Program-made: the position numbers and the translations under genes | Notes under the pieces: generated by a model | Told to the model about the DNA's origin: nothing | The model's database searches: none | Seen by the model: the letters and a program-made list of their open reading frames with translations, nothing else | Shown here: positions 12,001 to 16,697 of the stretch, in pieces | How the letters are laid out: every line of letters starts with the position of its first letter | How positions within the stretch are numbered: position 1 is the first letter of the stretch | DNA from: Fidelibacterota bacterium | Lineage (GTDB): Bacteria; Marinisomatota; Marinisomatia; Marinisomatales; UBA1611 | DNA length: 20,406 nt | NCBI GenBank assembly: GCA_002718285.1 | Contig: PBAR01000022.1 | Span: forward strand, 1 to 20,406 | Direction: 5' to 3'

Positions 12001-13805
12001 TTAATAATCCTGGTTCACTGCGTCTGGCTAAGCGCCCCAGTAATGCTGGTTTATCTGAGCCTTGGGTAGTAATTAGCCTAGCGGAAACAGAAATAGATAC
12101 TACAAATAAGGAAGTGATTGCAAAGAATCAGACATCTTTCAGTCAGTGGGCCATGATGTCTAATGCTCTGGATAATAGTTTTACTGATACGAAGGGTCCG
12201 TCATGGTCTTCCATGAGTATCAGTCCTGAACAGCCAGGGGCTTTTGTAGATGCGTTGGTAAGTGTAATCCTTACAGATGACACAGGTATAGATGTTGCAA
12301 CCTTATACTATAAGCAAGGTGGTAGCGGGAATTTCAATTCTGTTGAAATGACAGGTGTCAGCGATACATATACGGGAACTATCCCAGGAAGTGCTGTAAC
12401 TCAAAACGGTCTGATCTATTTTATTTCTTCCCAGGATATATTAGGATTTCCAACAATTACAGATACAGTAGGTGTTTCTGTAAATTTTGCATCAGGAAGT
12501 CTTACCACAGGATCCGCCAGCAACAGCGCATATCCGGGCGGGCTTCCTAAGGAAGCATGGCGTCTTATTTCATCACCTGCAGAGCTTTCTCAAAAAGGTC
12601 TTACCCAGGTTTTAGATGAATTAGGTGTCCAGGATAATACTCTATGGCGAGTGTTTCGATACGATGGTAATTCCACTACCTACAAAGATAACCCAGTTGA
12701 TCTAAATTCAGGAGAATCTTACTGGATATATCAAACGATTCAAGATAATCTTACTCTGTCTGCGCCTGCAGGAGCGACTGGGAATATGTCAGGTACAGAA
12801 TTAACACTTGAAACGGGTTGGAATTTTATAGGATCTCCATATCCATTCTCTATTAGTCTGGTTCTGGATCAGGTACAGTTTTATGGTCCACTAAGCTATG
12901 GTATAAGCGGTGAGTCATGGAGCTCTGTGGTGACCAATTTAAATCCATGGAACGGTTATGTAATCTACAACCGGACAACTTCCAGCCAGACGATTACATT
13001 GGATCCAGTTTCCGATGCTGAAAGTTCTTCTGTTTCCAGGGTGATGCAAAAGGAAGAAGGTTGGCTGATGAGTATCCGTGCTTCTGCGGGTGAGTACGAT
13101 GATATTTATAATATTTTTGGAGCAGTTACCGGTGCAGAAAATGGTCAGGACTGGCGTGATAATCCTGAGATTACAGCTCCGGGTTCATCAGTCTCTATTT
13201 CATTTATTCTCCCGAATGGGATTGAATCACATCCTGTAACATCAGATATCCGTTCTCTTGACCATGCATTAAAGGTTTGGGATGGAAGAATAAGAAATAA
13301 TACGGCAGAATATGTTACCGTTGAATGGTCATTAGCACAAAAGACACCAGAAGATTATGAAGTAAAGATTATAGACTTAAATACTAAAACGGTGTTAAAT
13401 ATGTTAGAGAACAATAAAATATTACTAGGTATTGTTGACAAACGATATGACAGGAGATTTAACATCGTTTCGGGAGATCCAGCCAAAGTATCTTACAAAG
13501 TGACAGAGATACTTGCGTCTATTCCTGATAACCTTACATTAGATGGAAATTATCCGAATCCTTTTAATCCTGTGACTTCTATCCGATTTGGTCTTCCAGA
13601 TCCGAGACGGGTAAGTATCAGTATTGTAAATATATTGGGTCAGGAGGTAAAGGTTTTAATCGATGATTGGAGAGATATCGGTCATCATGAAGTACGCTGG
13701 GATGGAACCGACAGCAGGGGTAGCTTCGTGGCATCAGGGGTATACTTCGCAGTTTTAAGGGATGCCAAACAGGTTCGAGTGACAAAAATGATGCTTTTAA
13801 AGTAA
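3..13805 (+). CDS. Giant secreted multidomain surface protein (LRR, beta-helix, FN3, LamG, LTD, ASH, C-terminal sorting domain), 5' partial
   Basis: The frame is open from the first complete codon at position 3 to the TAA at 13803-13805, giving 4600 residues, so the true start lies upstream. A GTG at 114 is internal: it falls inside a conserved header motif that begins at 60. Taking residue 1 as nt 3-5, the order is FG-GAP/VCBS-like tail (1-18), three leucine-rich-repeat blocks (20-957), four right-handed beta-helices (958-2387), FN3, LamG-like, lamin-tail, two ASH domains, a fifth beta-helix plus FN3 (3070-3400), further ASH/BACON-like domains, Ig-like regions and a C-terminal sorting domain (about 4507-4600). 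No enzyme active site was recognised. Family knowledge: such mosaics are exported and cell-surface attached or released, and act in adhesion, recognition or polymer binding. The exact role is unknown. The 3' end overlaps the convergent GH1-TlpA gene by 9 bases. Confidence 0.9.
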   Translation, partial: SGNDDKIAWYEHVQEIPYTYVPDDNFEQALIDLGYDDVLDDYVATHNIRSVTSLDVSSKSINDLTGIEDFTALTNLQCDDNSLTGLDVSSNTALTVLSCGTNQLTSLELTSNTALTSLMCPDNQIALLDVRSLTAITDLRCYNNQMVHLNMKNGVTDALTYFDATDNSFGCIEVKAEDVDYATANWTSGNGNIDDGVEFNVVCAAEGYTYVPDDNFEQALISLGYDDALNDFILTENISDINSLDLNDWQHDASDIIDITGIQDFTGLTWLDLGENQITGEIPSGIGNLTNLTLLRLRGNQLNGEIPSEIGNLTSLETLELNGNQLTGEIPSELGNLTNLTTLNLYGNQLTGSIEYICNLTSLTYITIADNDFTGGFNSIGNLINLTYFQGWGNSFGEAIPPGIGNLINVTEFTCTQCELTGELPSEFGSMINLSVLDFRDNELSGEIPASIGNLTNLSGLSLSENQLSGGIPPEIGNLTSLESLDLMGNQLTGEIPSEIYNLENLRRLTLRNNELTGEISQEISNLTNLTLLQLNNNHLTGEIPESICNLDLDWSLSQWHGQSTIFNNTLCIAPFPDCVAEFVGDQNCSKTYIPDNNFEQALIELGYDDVLDDSVRTYQISFVTSLNVNNKEITDLIGISGFTSLTDLDCGGTGATANQLTTLDLSNNTALTTLFCHGNQLTSLDVSYNTALTELRCNNNQLTSLDVSYNTALVKLECQENQLTSLDASNNTLLMDIGADGNELSSINVTNNSQLTHLRLFNNNLTGIDISNNSLLEVVNLGGNTSISTLNVSHCQNLTFLNLDGAGISDLVLGNNQNLEILDVRGGNLANLDVSNHAGLRELYCHFNPLTELDLSNNTSLVNLDAGHTDIVTFNLSSNSALERVVVGNNDDLTELNFKNGITTQLTYGSFQNTPQLSCIETLNPSWFDTNSDANTGNILVDENMEFNVICNSAERTHWYVDTTGSDQTGSGTISSPLSSIQTAINAATDGDTISVAAGTYVENINFRGRNIKLVGQDMETTIIDGNQNGRVVTIDNQENSELLLKNFTIQNGYATGEFPDYRGGGIYCGNSTSPVLESLKIINNLSEREAGGIKLSDTNAKIKNVIIKDNYAGSEGGGIGGGGSGSPVLENVLIVGNNASNGGGIYLEGSMSPVIINSTITSNVSRTSNGGGIACNRTAHPMLFNSILWYNSPTEIYLGAFVADSDYSSITIDFSNISGGLDSVTIVQGTTLNWGNDNINLSPAFVDTGSGDYHLSDLSAAISAGTDTITISGVLYSSPTTDLDGMSRPNPVGTAPDMGAFESDKGVDPDYAGPVWHVDGPAGLTYGNGGPGAPFITIQEGINASSNGDTVSVRNGTYMENINFNGKNIALIGEDRETTIIDGNNIGRAVFIDGGSSLSNFTVQNGTGSSWDTRGSGIYANGNVILNNLIVKNNTNIEGEGAGIFLDMVSNQIATLKNSLISGNTGDGIVCSSGSPLIDNVTIINNSLAGIYLRPNASGSHPTLINSIIYGNSDNNQIHMSSGGNAHLSAIDISYCLVEGGQSSISQVLNDTINWGSGNLSVDPMFVDTANSNYHLQASSMLINAGHPDSTDSDGSRADIGAYPFDTDNSSGIWHVSTSGSDKYGTGLQQNPFRTIQAGINLADNGDKVSVASGTYQENLIIRGRNIRLVGENKDQTIIDAGGTGSGILVTDIIQHNYNSGELDTVQINNFTIKNGTGMQDLTNSNGSGDEYGGGIYVFKGNGSFKDIIFENNTANNGGGIAAQDASIEIDRCIFRSNDCRSWGTVFWGRGVGVKMYNTLIHDNIYSGSNNEIGSTINLSGGMYKFVNLTVANNSGYPIHGIDQDQTIVLVNSILTWRQGQGRRPSFNPSNESYYYLYNNIIRSGIKTGGIFNDSSSVISFGNYYFEPFFVDTANWDYRLSDNSNAISSGRNTLSITGPIGSHGMDYWFQIDELGSLDIDGNARLQPSGSIVDIGAFENSGGVYSYTSDKYLVSASSPFGNGSFGTPYATIEQALHKVYEYGGDTILVMDGTYLESIEFDRYWGWGENFVLISENGPSTTIIQGHPEIGRCIKIGDNSVATEINGFTLRGGTGSQGSGILMNGPITLKNLLVYGNSADQRGGGIVSHGASLMENVDVFDNTVSGTTVDNYGGGIVIETLGDASPPILRNVNIYNNSSWNGAGIYFQNSGAILENVKIYNNTADNQGGGVFQSTGSNLGINADKVTYDNVIITSNNADSGTELFLNYGTKSIFTNSIIYKDTLSDQDNRLIKTTPGSDMTFLQSVVWSKSENIIKLDGGGGSGTSPVFSASYSNFSNGRNGISSTIDFNSFATWGPGMIDVDPMFINVADINYQLSGDSRLIDAGHPDSTDVDGTIADIGAYYYDQTGQPARVRGLITTPTDSRIFIKWDASKEADLAGYNVYRSLNGNEDFYSASPYTTVTDTNYVEVAPGENVTYFYRVSALDNGGDEGLLAFKEHGRIGMKSTSFSMVNGFGNVSIDNVREDSYTLEGFFKFTSGHNGSAFGFPTEMLLKSSSSGDNVQLQLYDLNQATGQIFVIDTSWHHIAFSLTDDNHTIIWIDGYAAMESDRLIGDIGGFELRSIEGTMVIDEIKFSDTIKYSEGFIPINNAGFDENTTLGYWKMDEGSLDDQIPALYDRSGNGHHIYLSGLWNGQDLGLENSTFLDNAPQRTDIENAIVINEIMPNPSGSDGGKEWFELHNQWFTPVHLKGWTILGDGVNESHVLASDLEIVKGGYGLLGQTSDSISNGGYVPGYIYGTTVSLSNFGEKLTILNGSGLAVDSVDFDNSFPFSSGVSMELIRPDYDNNDISKWIAAGLPYGGSGNLGTPGYRNAAYSGTIVLEASSVDYGYVTQGMESQREFKIYNHGVAVLSLESISLVSEFFSLSLDHTLILPGDSIDVTVTFAPQAVQVYIDTITILSDDPYNPVKNVIITGSAINEFADIVVTGNGNDSLYNYEFPFTRLGESRTLLLKVINIGAPDLEMEEIILEGDPEFSSSVEAAILEFMDTLSMEVTYAPSVIGSSTATLTFGSNDPDESNYVLELFGQAADNIILFVPSEYPTISAALDSAYQLDTIEIAPGAYSTTVNLGTKNMVFRGGGSADETIIQGNGTGPVLTINGGQDNNTLIKNMTIIGGGGTQGGGILVDGSSNPVFNNIIISANVVSGNGAGMAILSGSADMSHMTISGNTAGGTGGALYAGMGSTVILDQSILWSNGTVEIGSFGNVTSSYSIISGGADGTGNINDDPMFVNGPALNFNLQWHSPAIDGGDPSSDMDPDGTVGDIGALYYDQSLQPPDPVTGLEYTILPGQTHLSWNENSEPDLVSYIIYRGITLDTLDSIALVLAPASSFTDSTMDPGIIHYYQAGAVDTADQVSDLVDMITVSFPILDLSDTVVSLGDIRTSDSVSVPLTLANNGSDTLFVDSIYVLDSGSGFSIALSQSRTSSSLGARLHASLVPTSGNRPRSSISTANYSNSNDENDDENNTGSKSNTFMSTTQIIAPDHSDSFLSLSRESMTMRLEVEVLPGESIGLDISFSREDTATVNTNLKITSNDLLGNNDITVLLTARSVSPVLSISSTEIFFGNSLTDSTISVAVSNIGTDTLHISGLNIPVTEFSYYLSDSTLDPGTDAILSVTFSSSQTGYWTGDLILESDSYQSSSSPVSISALKIPVQSHDYEGVLLGQSMDHVFSYDNLGNTHLSISSVTTTTSDYSVDLSDITIDSGSSANLTVTFSPSIRDSINGSILFTTPAFEEDLTVGSMLGQGWVLPDANFAATSISVVTSRGNNADFDIELTNSGDYPLNYTTTVEADYAGWIWMNTADSGQVSGTSATDINVQVVNTANLDPGTYSGIISFNTNTGSDPETLVSNSHIVSVFLNLLGDNSELTDTTVTIAAGNTPPIVFTDESGTPIGLTLDFANSTGGTVTVQSVTTQPPVDADTPVNDPDGLITDPVYPERYYELDTDIEGSFVTDIGLDYRTLAGINNPGSLRLAKRPSNAGLSEPWVVISLAETEIDTTNKEVIAKNQTSFSQWAMMSNALDNSFTDTKGPSWSSMSISPEQPGAFVDALVSVILTDDTGIDVATLYYKQGGSGNFNSVEMTGVSDTYTGTIPGSAVTQNGLIYFISSQDILGFPTITDTVGVSVNFASGSLTTGSASNSAYPGGLPKEAWRLISSPAELSQKGLTQVLDELGVQDNTLWRVFRYDGNSTTYKDNPVDLNSGESYWIYQTIQDNLTLSAPAGATGNMSGTELTLETGWNFIGSPYPFSISLVLDQVQFYGPLSYGISGESWSSVVTNLNPWNGYVIYNRTTSSQTITLDPVSDAESSSVSRVMQKEEGWLMSIRASAGEYDDIYNIFGAVTGAENGQDWRDNPEITAPGSSVSISFILPNGIESHPVTSDIRSLDHALKVWDGRIRNNTAEYVTVEWSLAQKTPEDYEVKIIDLNTKTVLNMLENNKILLGIVDKRYDRRFNIVSGDPAKVSYKVTEILASIPDNLTLDGNYPNPFNPVTSIRFGLPDPRRVSISIVNILGQEVKVLIDDWRDIGHHEVRWDGTDSRGSFVASGVYFAVLRDAKQVRVTKMMLLK
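60..625 (+). repeat. LRR block A (header plus 21-residue repeats)
   Basis: The block opens with the header YVPDDNFEQALI...GYDDVLDD at 60-125. It continues with short leucine-rich repeats of about 21 residues with the pattern LDVSSNTALTxLxCxxNQLT. It ends with a capping segment containing 'CIEVKAEDVDYATANW' and 'VEFNVVC'. The C-x-x-N position at the end of each strand is typical of bacterial short LRRs from Bacteroidota and Marinimicrobia. The expected fold is a small solenoid for protein or glycan contact. Confidence 0.85.
630..1775 (+). repeat. LRR block B (plant-type 24-residue LTGEIP repeats)
   Basis: The same header, YVPDDNFEQALI...GYDDALND, occurs at 630-695. It is followed by about a dozen 24-residue repeats with the consensus L-x-L-x-x-N-x-L-T-G-E-I-P-S-E-I-G-N-L-T-N-L. 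This is the plant-specific LRR class known from receptor-like kinases, and it also occurs in some bacteria. The block ends with a capping region carrying Cys residues ('TLCIAPFPDC', 'DQNC'). One unit, around 1141-1200, is irregular. The repeat class differs from the 21-residue class in blocks A and C of the same protein. Confidence 0.88.
864..1602 (+). repeat. Exact and near-exact DNA repeats inside LRR block B
   Basis: The 25 bases at 864-888 are identical to 1578-1602, and the 22 bases at 925-946 are identical to 1423-1444. The second pair continues with only scattered mismatches through the next 50 or so bases, including an identical 'ccgtcagaa'. Identity at synonymous positions points to recent duplication or gene conversion between repeat units, not only to protein-level constraint. 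Confidence 0.8.
1779..2870 (+). repeat. LRR block C (header plus 21-residue repeats)
   Basis: A third copy of the header, YIPDNNFEQALI...GYDDVLDD, lies at 1779-1844. The repeats that follow return to the LDVSYNTALTELRCNNNQLTS type. Up to about 2200 they are regular. Beyond that they become degenerate (IDISNNSLLEVVNLGGN, LVLGNNQNLEILDVRGG) but keep the leucine spacing. The block closes with 'LSCIETLNPSWFDTNSDANT' and 'MEFNVIC', which parallels the cap of block A. So A and C share header, repeat type and cap, and B shares only the header. Confidence 0.85.
2874..3914 (+). other. Right-handed beta-helix domain 1 (pectin-lyase fold, DUF1565-like start)
   Basis: The start 'HWYVDTTGSDQTGSG...SSIQTAINAATDGDTISVAAGTY' is the usual entry of parallel beta-helix domains found in secreted bacterial proteins. 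The helix core follows, with GGGIY-type turns and N-N-x-A ladders, and then the closing motif 'DMGAFE'. No catalytic residues of a polysaccharide lyase stand out, so binding or structure is more likely than catalysis. Confidence 0.82.
3945..4826 (+). other. Right-handed beta-helix domain 2
   Basis: Entry motif 'VWHVDGPAGLTYGNGGPG...ITIQEGINASSNGDTVSVRNGTY', followed by 'NGKNIALIGEDRETTIIDG', helix rungs with 'GSGIYANGN' and 'GDGIVCSSGSP', and the closing 'INAGHPDSTDSDG...ADIGAYPFD'. It is a tandem homologue of domain 1 with clear sequence drift. Confidence 0.82.
4842..5942 (+). other. Right-handed beta-helix domain 3
   Basis: Entry motif 'IWHVSTSGSDKYGTG...FRTIQAGINLADNGDKVSVASGTY', then 'GRNIRLVGENKDQTIIDAGG'. 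Rungs include 'YGGGIYV' and 'ANNGGGIAAQ', and the domain closes with 'VDIGAFENSGG'. It is the third of four consecutive units. Confidence 0.82.
5970..7163 (+). other. Right-handed beta-helix domain 4
   Basis: The entry is the most divergent of the set: 'KYLVSASSPFGNGSFGTPYATIEQAL...GGDTILVMDGTY'. The rungs are typical (RGGGIVSHG, YGGGIVIE, NGAGIYFQNSG, QGGGVFQSTG). The end, 'IDAGHPDSTDVDG...ADIGAYYYDQ', runs directly into the first FN3 domain, as domain 5 runs into the second. Confidence 0.8.
7176..8565 (+). other. FN3, LamG-like and lamin-tail (LTD) domains
   Basis: Three domains lie in series. A fibronectin type III domain (about 7176-7418) shows 'IFIKWDASKEADLAGYNVYRS' and 'FYRVSALDNGGDEG'. 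A concanavalin/LamG-like beta-sandwich (about 7450-8045) shows 'SYTLEGFFKF', 'SWHHIAFSL', 'IWIDG' and 'LGYWKMDEG...DRSGNGHH'. A lamin-tail domain (8091-8565) shows 'IVINEIMPNPSG', 'EWFELHN', 'LKGWTI' and 'GTPGYRN'. LamG-like domains often bind sugars. LTD domains are common near the ends of secreted bacterial proteins. Assignments come from motif recognition only. Confidence 0.72.
8571..9200 (+). other. Two ASH/choice-of-anchor-D Ig-like domains
   Basis: Two successive modules match the ASH (ASPM-SPD-2-Hydin)/choice-of-anchor-D type: 'VDYGYVTQGMESQREFKIYNHG...LILPGDSIDVTVTFAPQ...ILSDDPYNP' and 'FTRLGESRTLLLKVINIG...VTYAPSVIGSSTATLTFGSNDPDE'. In bacterial surface proteins these are spacer or stalk domains. 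Confidence 0.72.
9210..10200 (+). other. Beta-helix domain 5 followed by a second FN3 domain
   Basis: The beta-helix starts 'FVPSEYPTISAALDSAYQLDTIEIAPGAY'. It has rungs 'TQGGGILVDGSSNP', 'GNGAGMAI' and 'GGTGGALYAGMGS', and closes with 'VGDIGALYYDQ' by about 9929. An FN3 domain follows from about 9939 ('PVTGLEYTILPGQTHLSWNENSEPDLVSYIIYRG'). The closing motif, the 'DQ..QP' linker and the FN3 domain repeat the arrangement at 7100-7418, which points to duplication of a two-domain unit. Confidence 0.75.
10206..11700 (+). other. ASH/BACON-like Ig domain array with a low-complexity insert
   Basis: Three ASH-like modules (starting near 10206, 10767 and 11060) are recognised by 'V(S/F)LG..R.SDSVSVPLTLANNGSDTLFV', 'FFGNSLTDSTISVAVSNIGTDTLHI' and 'VLLGQSMDHVFSYDNLGNTHLSI'. 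A BACON-like module follows at about 11350-11690 ('ISVVTSRGNNADFDIELTNSGDYPLNYT' with 'LDPGTYSGIISF'). The first module is interrupted by a Ser/Asn/Asp/Glu-rich insert at about 10375-10590. Confidence 0.62.
13521..13802 (+). other. C-terminal sorting/FlgD-Ig-like domain
   Basis: The last roughly 94 residues carry 'NYPNPFNPVTSIRFGLPDP', 'VSISIVNILGQEV', 'HHEVRWDGTDSRG', 'VASGVYFAVLRD' and the end 'KMMLLK'. This is the pattern of type IX-type C-terminal sorting domains or FlgD-Ig-like tails in FCB bacteria, where it directs outer-membrane export and surface attachment. It supports an extracellular location and is the best taxonomic hint in the window. Confidence 0.83.
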
Positions 13806-15647
13806 AGTTTCAATAACAGAGATCATTTCCTTAAACTCCTCTTTATCAAATAGTCGAGTTAAAAAAGCAATTCTTCCATCCTTATCAATAACAATATTTC
13901 GAGTAACTCCTGCCTTTTTTGGAGCAAATTTAGAGAAATGTTCTGCTCCTGGATCTAAAGCTATTGGGTAGGTAACACCAGTATCTTTAATGAACTTTTG
14001 AACAACATCAATTGGTTCATCTCTGTCTATTCCAATAAGGATCAGCCCGTTGTCTTTAAATGGTTTCCAGACTTCTTCTTCCAGATGCGGCATTTCTTGA
14101 CGACAAACAGAGCACCAACTGGCGGTAAATTGCAAGACTATAACCTGTCCTCTTAGATCTCTTAATGTTACTTTTTCTCCTGTAACATATTCTAAGGAAA
14201 TATCTGGTACTGTATCTCCGACTGAAATAATATAGCCCCTGTTATCAACGCCAGGTTTTTTCACTATTTCCTGAAAAACTTTGCTTCCTTTGCGAAGTAT
14301 TCGTTTCTGAGTAGAAAAATCGACTTCATAGAGTCCGAATTTCATTTGATATCCTTCACTCCATTCAAAGTTATCCATCAGGGTCCAGTAAAAATAACCA
14401 CGTATATCAAGTCCGTCATTAATTGCCTTATGCATTGCATATAAATACCTTCTAATAAAGGTAGCTCTTTGATCATCATCAGAATCCGCGATACCGTTCT
14501 CAGTTACATATATTGGCTGGTCTATTTCACTGATTTTGTGAAGGGCTCGGTAAAATCCTTCAGGATATATAGAATAGGGCATATCAGTCTGTATGTCTTC
14601 ATCTCTTAATTCAAATATAAAGGGCTCTACGTGATTTAGTTTACCTTTAACATGATATCTGGAATAATAGTTCAATCCTATGAAATCAAGTGCTCCAATG
14701 GCATTTATATTTTCCATTTTCATATCAGCCATTCCTGGTAAATAGAATTTAAATTTACCGGTATTAAAAAAATTAACTGGGTGATTGGTGAATATATCGT
14801 TGAGTATTTTGCTAAATAACCAGTCAAGAATATGCCATCGTCTTAGAGGGTCAAACTGAAAAATATTTTTAACCAACCCTATCTGGGCATTCTTTCCTCC
14901 TGGTAGCCTCTTTAAATGATGATATATTTTTACGTGTGCATTTAACATGTTCTGCATTACCATACCTGCAAGTTGGGGATCTTTTTTACCAGGAGGGAAG
15001 ACGCCATTAAAATAACCCTGAGATACAAATACAGCGGGTTCATTTATTGTACACCATATAGGCACCAGATCGTGAAGATAATTAAAAACAATTTCAGAGA
15101 ATTTTAAGAAATATTTTATATTATCATCCTTTTCAAATGCTCCCATATTTTCAAACCATATAGGGTGAGAGAAGTGATGAAGTGTAATGACTGGGGTTAT
15201 GTTTTGTGCAATAAGATTCTGGCATAGTTTTCGATAATGGTTTAAAACATTTTCATCAATTTTTCCAAGATTAGGCTCAATCTTACTCCATTCCACAGAA
15301 AAGCGGTAGTGACTGACACCAAGCTCCTTCATTAGTAAAATATCTTCCGGGTATCTGTTCCAATGGTCTGCTGCCATTCCTGATCGATGATCATTGTGGA
15401 TTCTAGGGTTCCCCTTTTCATCTACGGATGTTTCCCATCTGTACCAATTGTTGTTGGTATTATTTCCTTCTACCTGGTGTGCTGCAGTTGCCGTTCCCCA
15501 GATAAAGTTTCTTGGAAAATAAATATCTTCTTGTTCAATAGTATTCCAGTTCCAAATTATTTCTGGTTGGGATGTAGATAGATAACCTGCCGCTGCAGTC
15601 CAGATTACTAAAAATATGCTGGCGGAAATGATTATATTTCTGTTCAT
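13797..15647 (-). CDS. Exported GH1 beta-glucosidase fused to a C-terminal TlpA-type thioredoxin domain
   Basis: The protein has 616 residues from the chosen ATG at 15647; residue numbers below use that start. An upstream in-frame ATG at 15686 adds 13 residues, but neither start has a clear Shine-Dalgarno. The later one gives a classic short basic start MNRN followed by a hydrophobic stretch to about residue 22 (signal peptide or anchor). GH1 covers about 43-464: 'FIWGTATAAHQVEG' (Q58), acid/base E203 in TINEP, nucleophile E383 in YVTENG, and 'DNFEWSEGY' (E428, W429). All retaining-mechanism residues are present, so activity on beta-glucosides or related sugars is likely. Residues 474-616 are a TlpA/redoxin domain: 'GDTVPDISL', CSVC (C512, C515), and the cis-Pro region 'KKAGVTRNIVIDKDG'. 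The linker is about 10 residues. The stop of the upstream PLP gene lies 8 bases before this ATG, so co-transcription is likely. Its 3' end overlaps the giant gene by 9 bases. Confidence 0.9.
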   Translation of the reverse strand: MNRNIIISASIFLVIWTAAAGYLSTSQPEIIWNWNTIEQEDIYFPRNFIWGTATAAHQVEGNNTNNNWYRWETSVDEKGNPRIHNDHRSGMAADHWNRYPEDILLMKELGVSHYRFSVEWSKIEPNLGKIDENVLNHYRKLCQNLIAQNITPVITLHHFSHPIWFENMGAFEKDDNIKYFLKFSEIVFNYLHDLVPIWCTINEPAVFVSQGYFNGVFPPGKKDPQLAGMVMQNMLNAHVKIYHHLKRLPGGKNAQIGLVKNIFQFDPLRRWHILDWLFSKILNDIFTNHPVNFFNTGKFKFYLPGMADMKMENINAIGALDFIGLNYYSRYHVKGKLNHVEPFIFELRDEDIQTDMPYSIYPEGFYRALHKISEIDQPIYVTENGIADSDDDQRATFIRRYLYAMHKAINDGLDIRGYFYWTLMDNFEWSEGYQMKFGLYEVDFSTQKRILRKGSKVFQEIVKKPGVDNRGYIISVGDTVPDISLEYVTGEKVTLRDLRGQVIVLQFTASWCSVCRQEMPHLEEEVWKPFKDNGLILIGIDRDEPIDVVQKFIKDTGVTYPIALDPGAEHFSKFAPKKAGVTRNIVIDKDGRIAFLTRLFDKEEFKEMISVIETLL

Positions 15648-15655
15648 TCTAATAA

Positions 15656-16609
15656 TCAGATTGAAAATCCCTGTTCTTTCATCCATTTATCATTTGGGAA
15701 TTTGGTCATATAATTACGGATACCGTCTGGAAGTAGCACGAGACATTTTTGATCATGATTTAGATCGACAGCTGTTTTGAGAGCTGCTACCATTGAAGCG
15801 CCGCAGGATCCACCGCAGAGCAGACCTTCTTCTCTGATTAGTCTTCTTGCCATTTTAAATGACTCTTCATCTTCAGTTTTTATATATCGATCAATCAGTG
15901 AATTATCTAATACATCCGGAAAAAAATCATACCCGATACCTTCTACAAGATAGGATGATACTTCTGTACCGCCACCAAGTATTGATCCTACAGGATCTGC
16001 ACCTATAATTGTAATTCCAGGGATATCTTCTTTGAGCCTTTTTGCTACTCCTGTAATTGTTCCTCCCGTTCCTACTGACATAACTACCATATCCAGTTCT
16101 GTTCCAAAATCGTCCAATATTTCCTGAGCAGTATGATCATAATGTGCTTTTGGATTTGAAGGATTTGAGTACTGGTCTAGGATATGGGCATTAGGAATTT
16201 CCTTCTGGAGCTTTTTTGCTACTTCTATATGACTTTCAGGGTCATTCCATGCAGCTTCTGTTGGAGTTCTAATTATTTCTGCACCCAAAGCTTCAAGAGT
16301 GATTTGTTTTTCCTGACTCATTTTTTCAGGCATAGTAATAATACAGCGGTATCCTCTTACCGCCGCAGCAAGAGCCATACCCTGGCCGGCATTTCCTGAT
16401 GTGGGCTCAATCAGAGTGTCCCCTGGTTTGATACGTCCTGAAGCTTCTGCATCCTGCACCATTTTCCAACCGATGCGATCTTTTACAGATCCTCCAGGAT
16501 TAAAATATTCAAGCTTAGCAAATAGTTTGCAATCAAGTTCATTTCCGATATTATGAATTTTTACTACCGGTGTTGATCCAATGGTGTCTAATATAGAATC
16601 GTAAATCAT
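15656..16609 (-). CDS. Cystathionine beta-synthase-like / cysteine synthase-family PLP enzyme (catalytic core only)
   Basis: The product is 317 residues of the fold-type II PLP beta-family, which condenses serine or O-acetylserine with homocysteine or sulfide. Visible motifs: GGSVKDRIG with the PLP lysine K43, the substrate loop PTSGNAG (70-75), the phosphate loop GTGGT (180-184), and GGS (266-268) near the pyridine nitrogen. The segments [13 protein letters not shown], '[13 protein letters not shown]' and '[13 protein letters not shown]' resemble cystathionine beta-synthase more than CysK/CysM. The C-terminal Bateman (CBS-pair) regulatory domain is absent, so CysK-like activity cannot be excluded. 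The start ATG is supported by AGAGGA six bases upstream. It is probably the first gene of an operon with the GH1-TlpA gene and is divergent from the EF-hand reductase gene. Confidence 0.88.
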   Translation of the reverse strand: MIYDSILDTIGSTPVVKIHNIGNELDCKLFAKLEYFNPGGSVKDRIGWKMVQDAEASGRIKPGDTLIEPTSGNAGQGMALAAAVRGYRCIITMPEKMSQEKQITLEALGAEIIRTPTEAAWNDPESHIEVAKKLQKEIPNAHILDQYSNPSNPKAHYDHTAQEILDDFGTELDMVVMSVGTGGTITGVAKRLKEDIPGITIIGADPVGSILGGGTEVSSYLVEGIGYDFFPDVLDNSLIDRYIKTEDEESFKMARRLIREEGLLCGGSCGASMVAALKTAVDLNHDQKCLVLLPDGIRNYMTKFPNDKWMKEQGFSI

Positions 16610-16615
16610 TTGAAT

Positions 16616-16621
16616 TCCTCT
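16616..16621 (-). promoter_or_regulatory. Shine-Dalgarno of the PLP enzyme gene
   Basis: AGAGGA on the minus strand lies six bases before the ATG at 16609. It is a good match to the anti-SD core and supports that start. Confidence 0.65.
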
Positions 16622-16686
16622 GAAAATGTTTTCTAATAAAATATATTACTGGAAATAAATTACGTGACATCTATTTATCGAAACAT

Positions 16687-16691
16687 GGAAA
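16687..16691 (+). promoter_or_regulatory. Shine-Dalgarno supporting the TTG start of the EF-hand reductase
   Basis: GGAAA ends six bases before the TTG at 16698. It overlaps an out-of-frame ATG at 16685 that would give only six codons. Together with the absence of an in-frame ATG, this favours TTG initiation. Confidence 0.5.
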
Positions 16692-16697
16692 ATATCA

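Larger units (their letters stand above)
16610..16697. promoter_or_regulatory. Divergent intergenic region with promoters for both flanking genes
   Basis: These 88 AT-rich bases separate two divergent genes and must hold both transcription starts unless a gene is read from elsewhere. A TAATAT-like -10 candidate occurs on the minus strand near 16640-16650, but no convincing -35 element or operator palindrome accompanies it. Promoter positions are therefore not assigned. Confidence 0.4.

Noticed and set aside
15648..15686. ATG at 15686 as the start of the GH1-TlpA gene
   Set aside because: It lacks a Shine-Dalgarno, overlaps the upstream gene by 31 bases and places 13 extra residues before a normal signal-peptide start; not excluded, but the ATG at 15647 is preferred.
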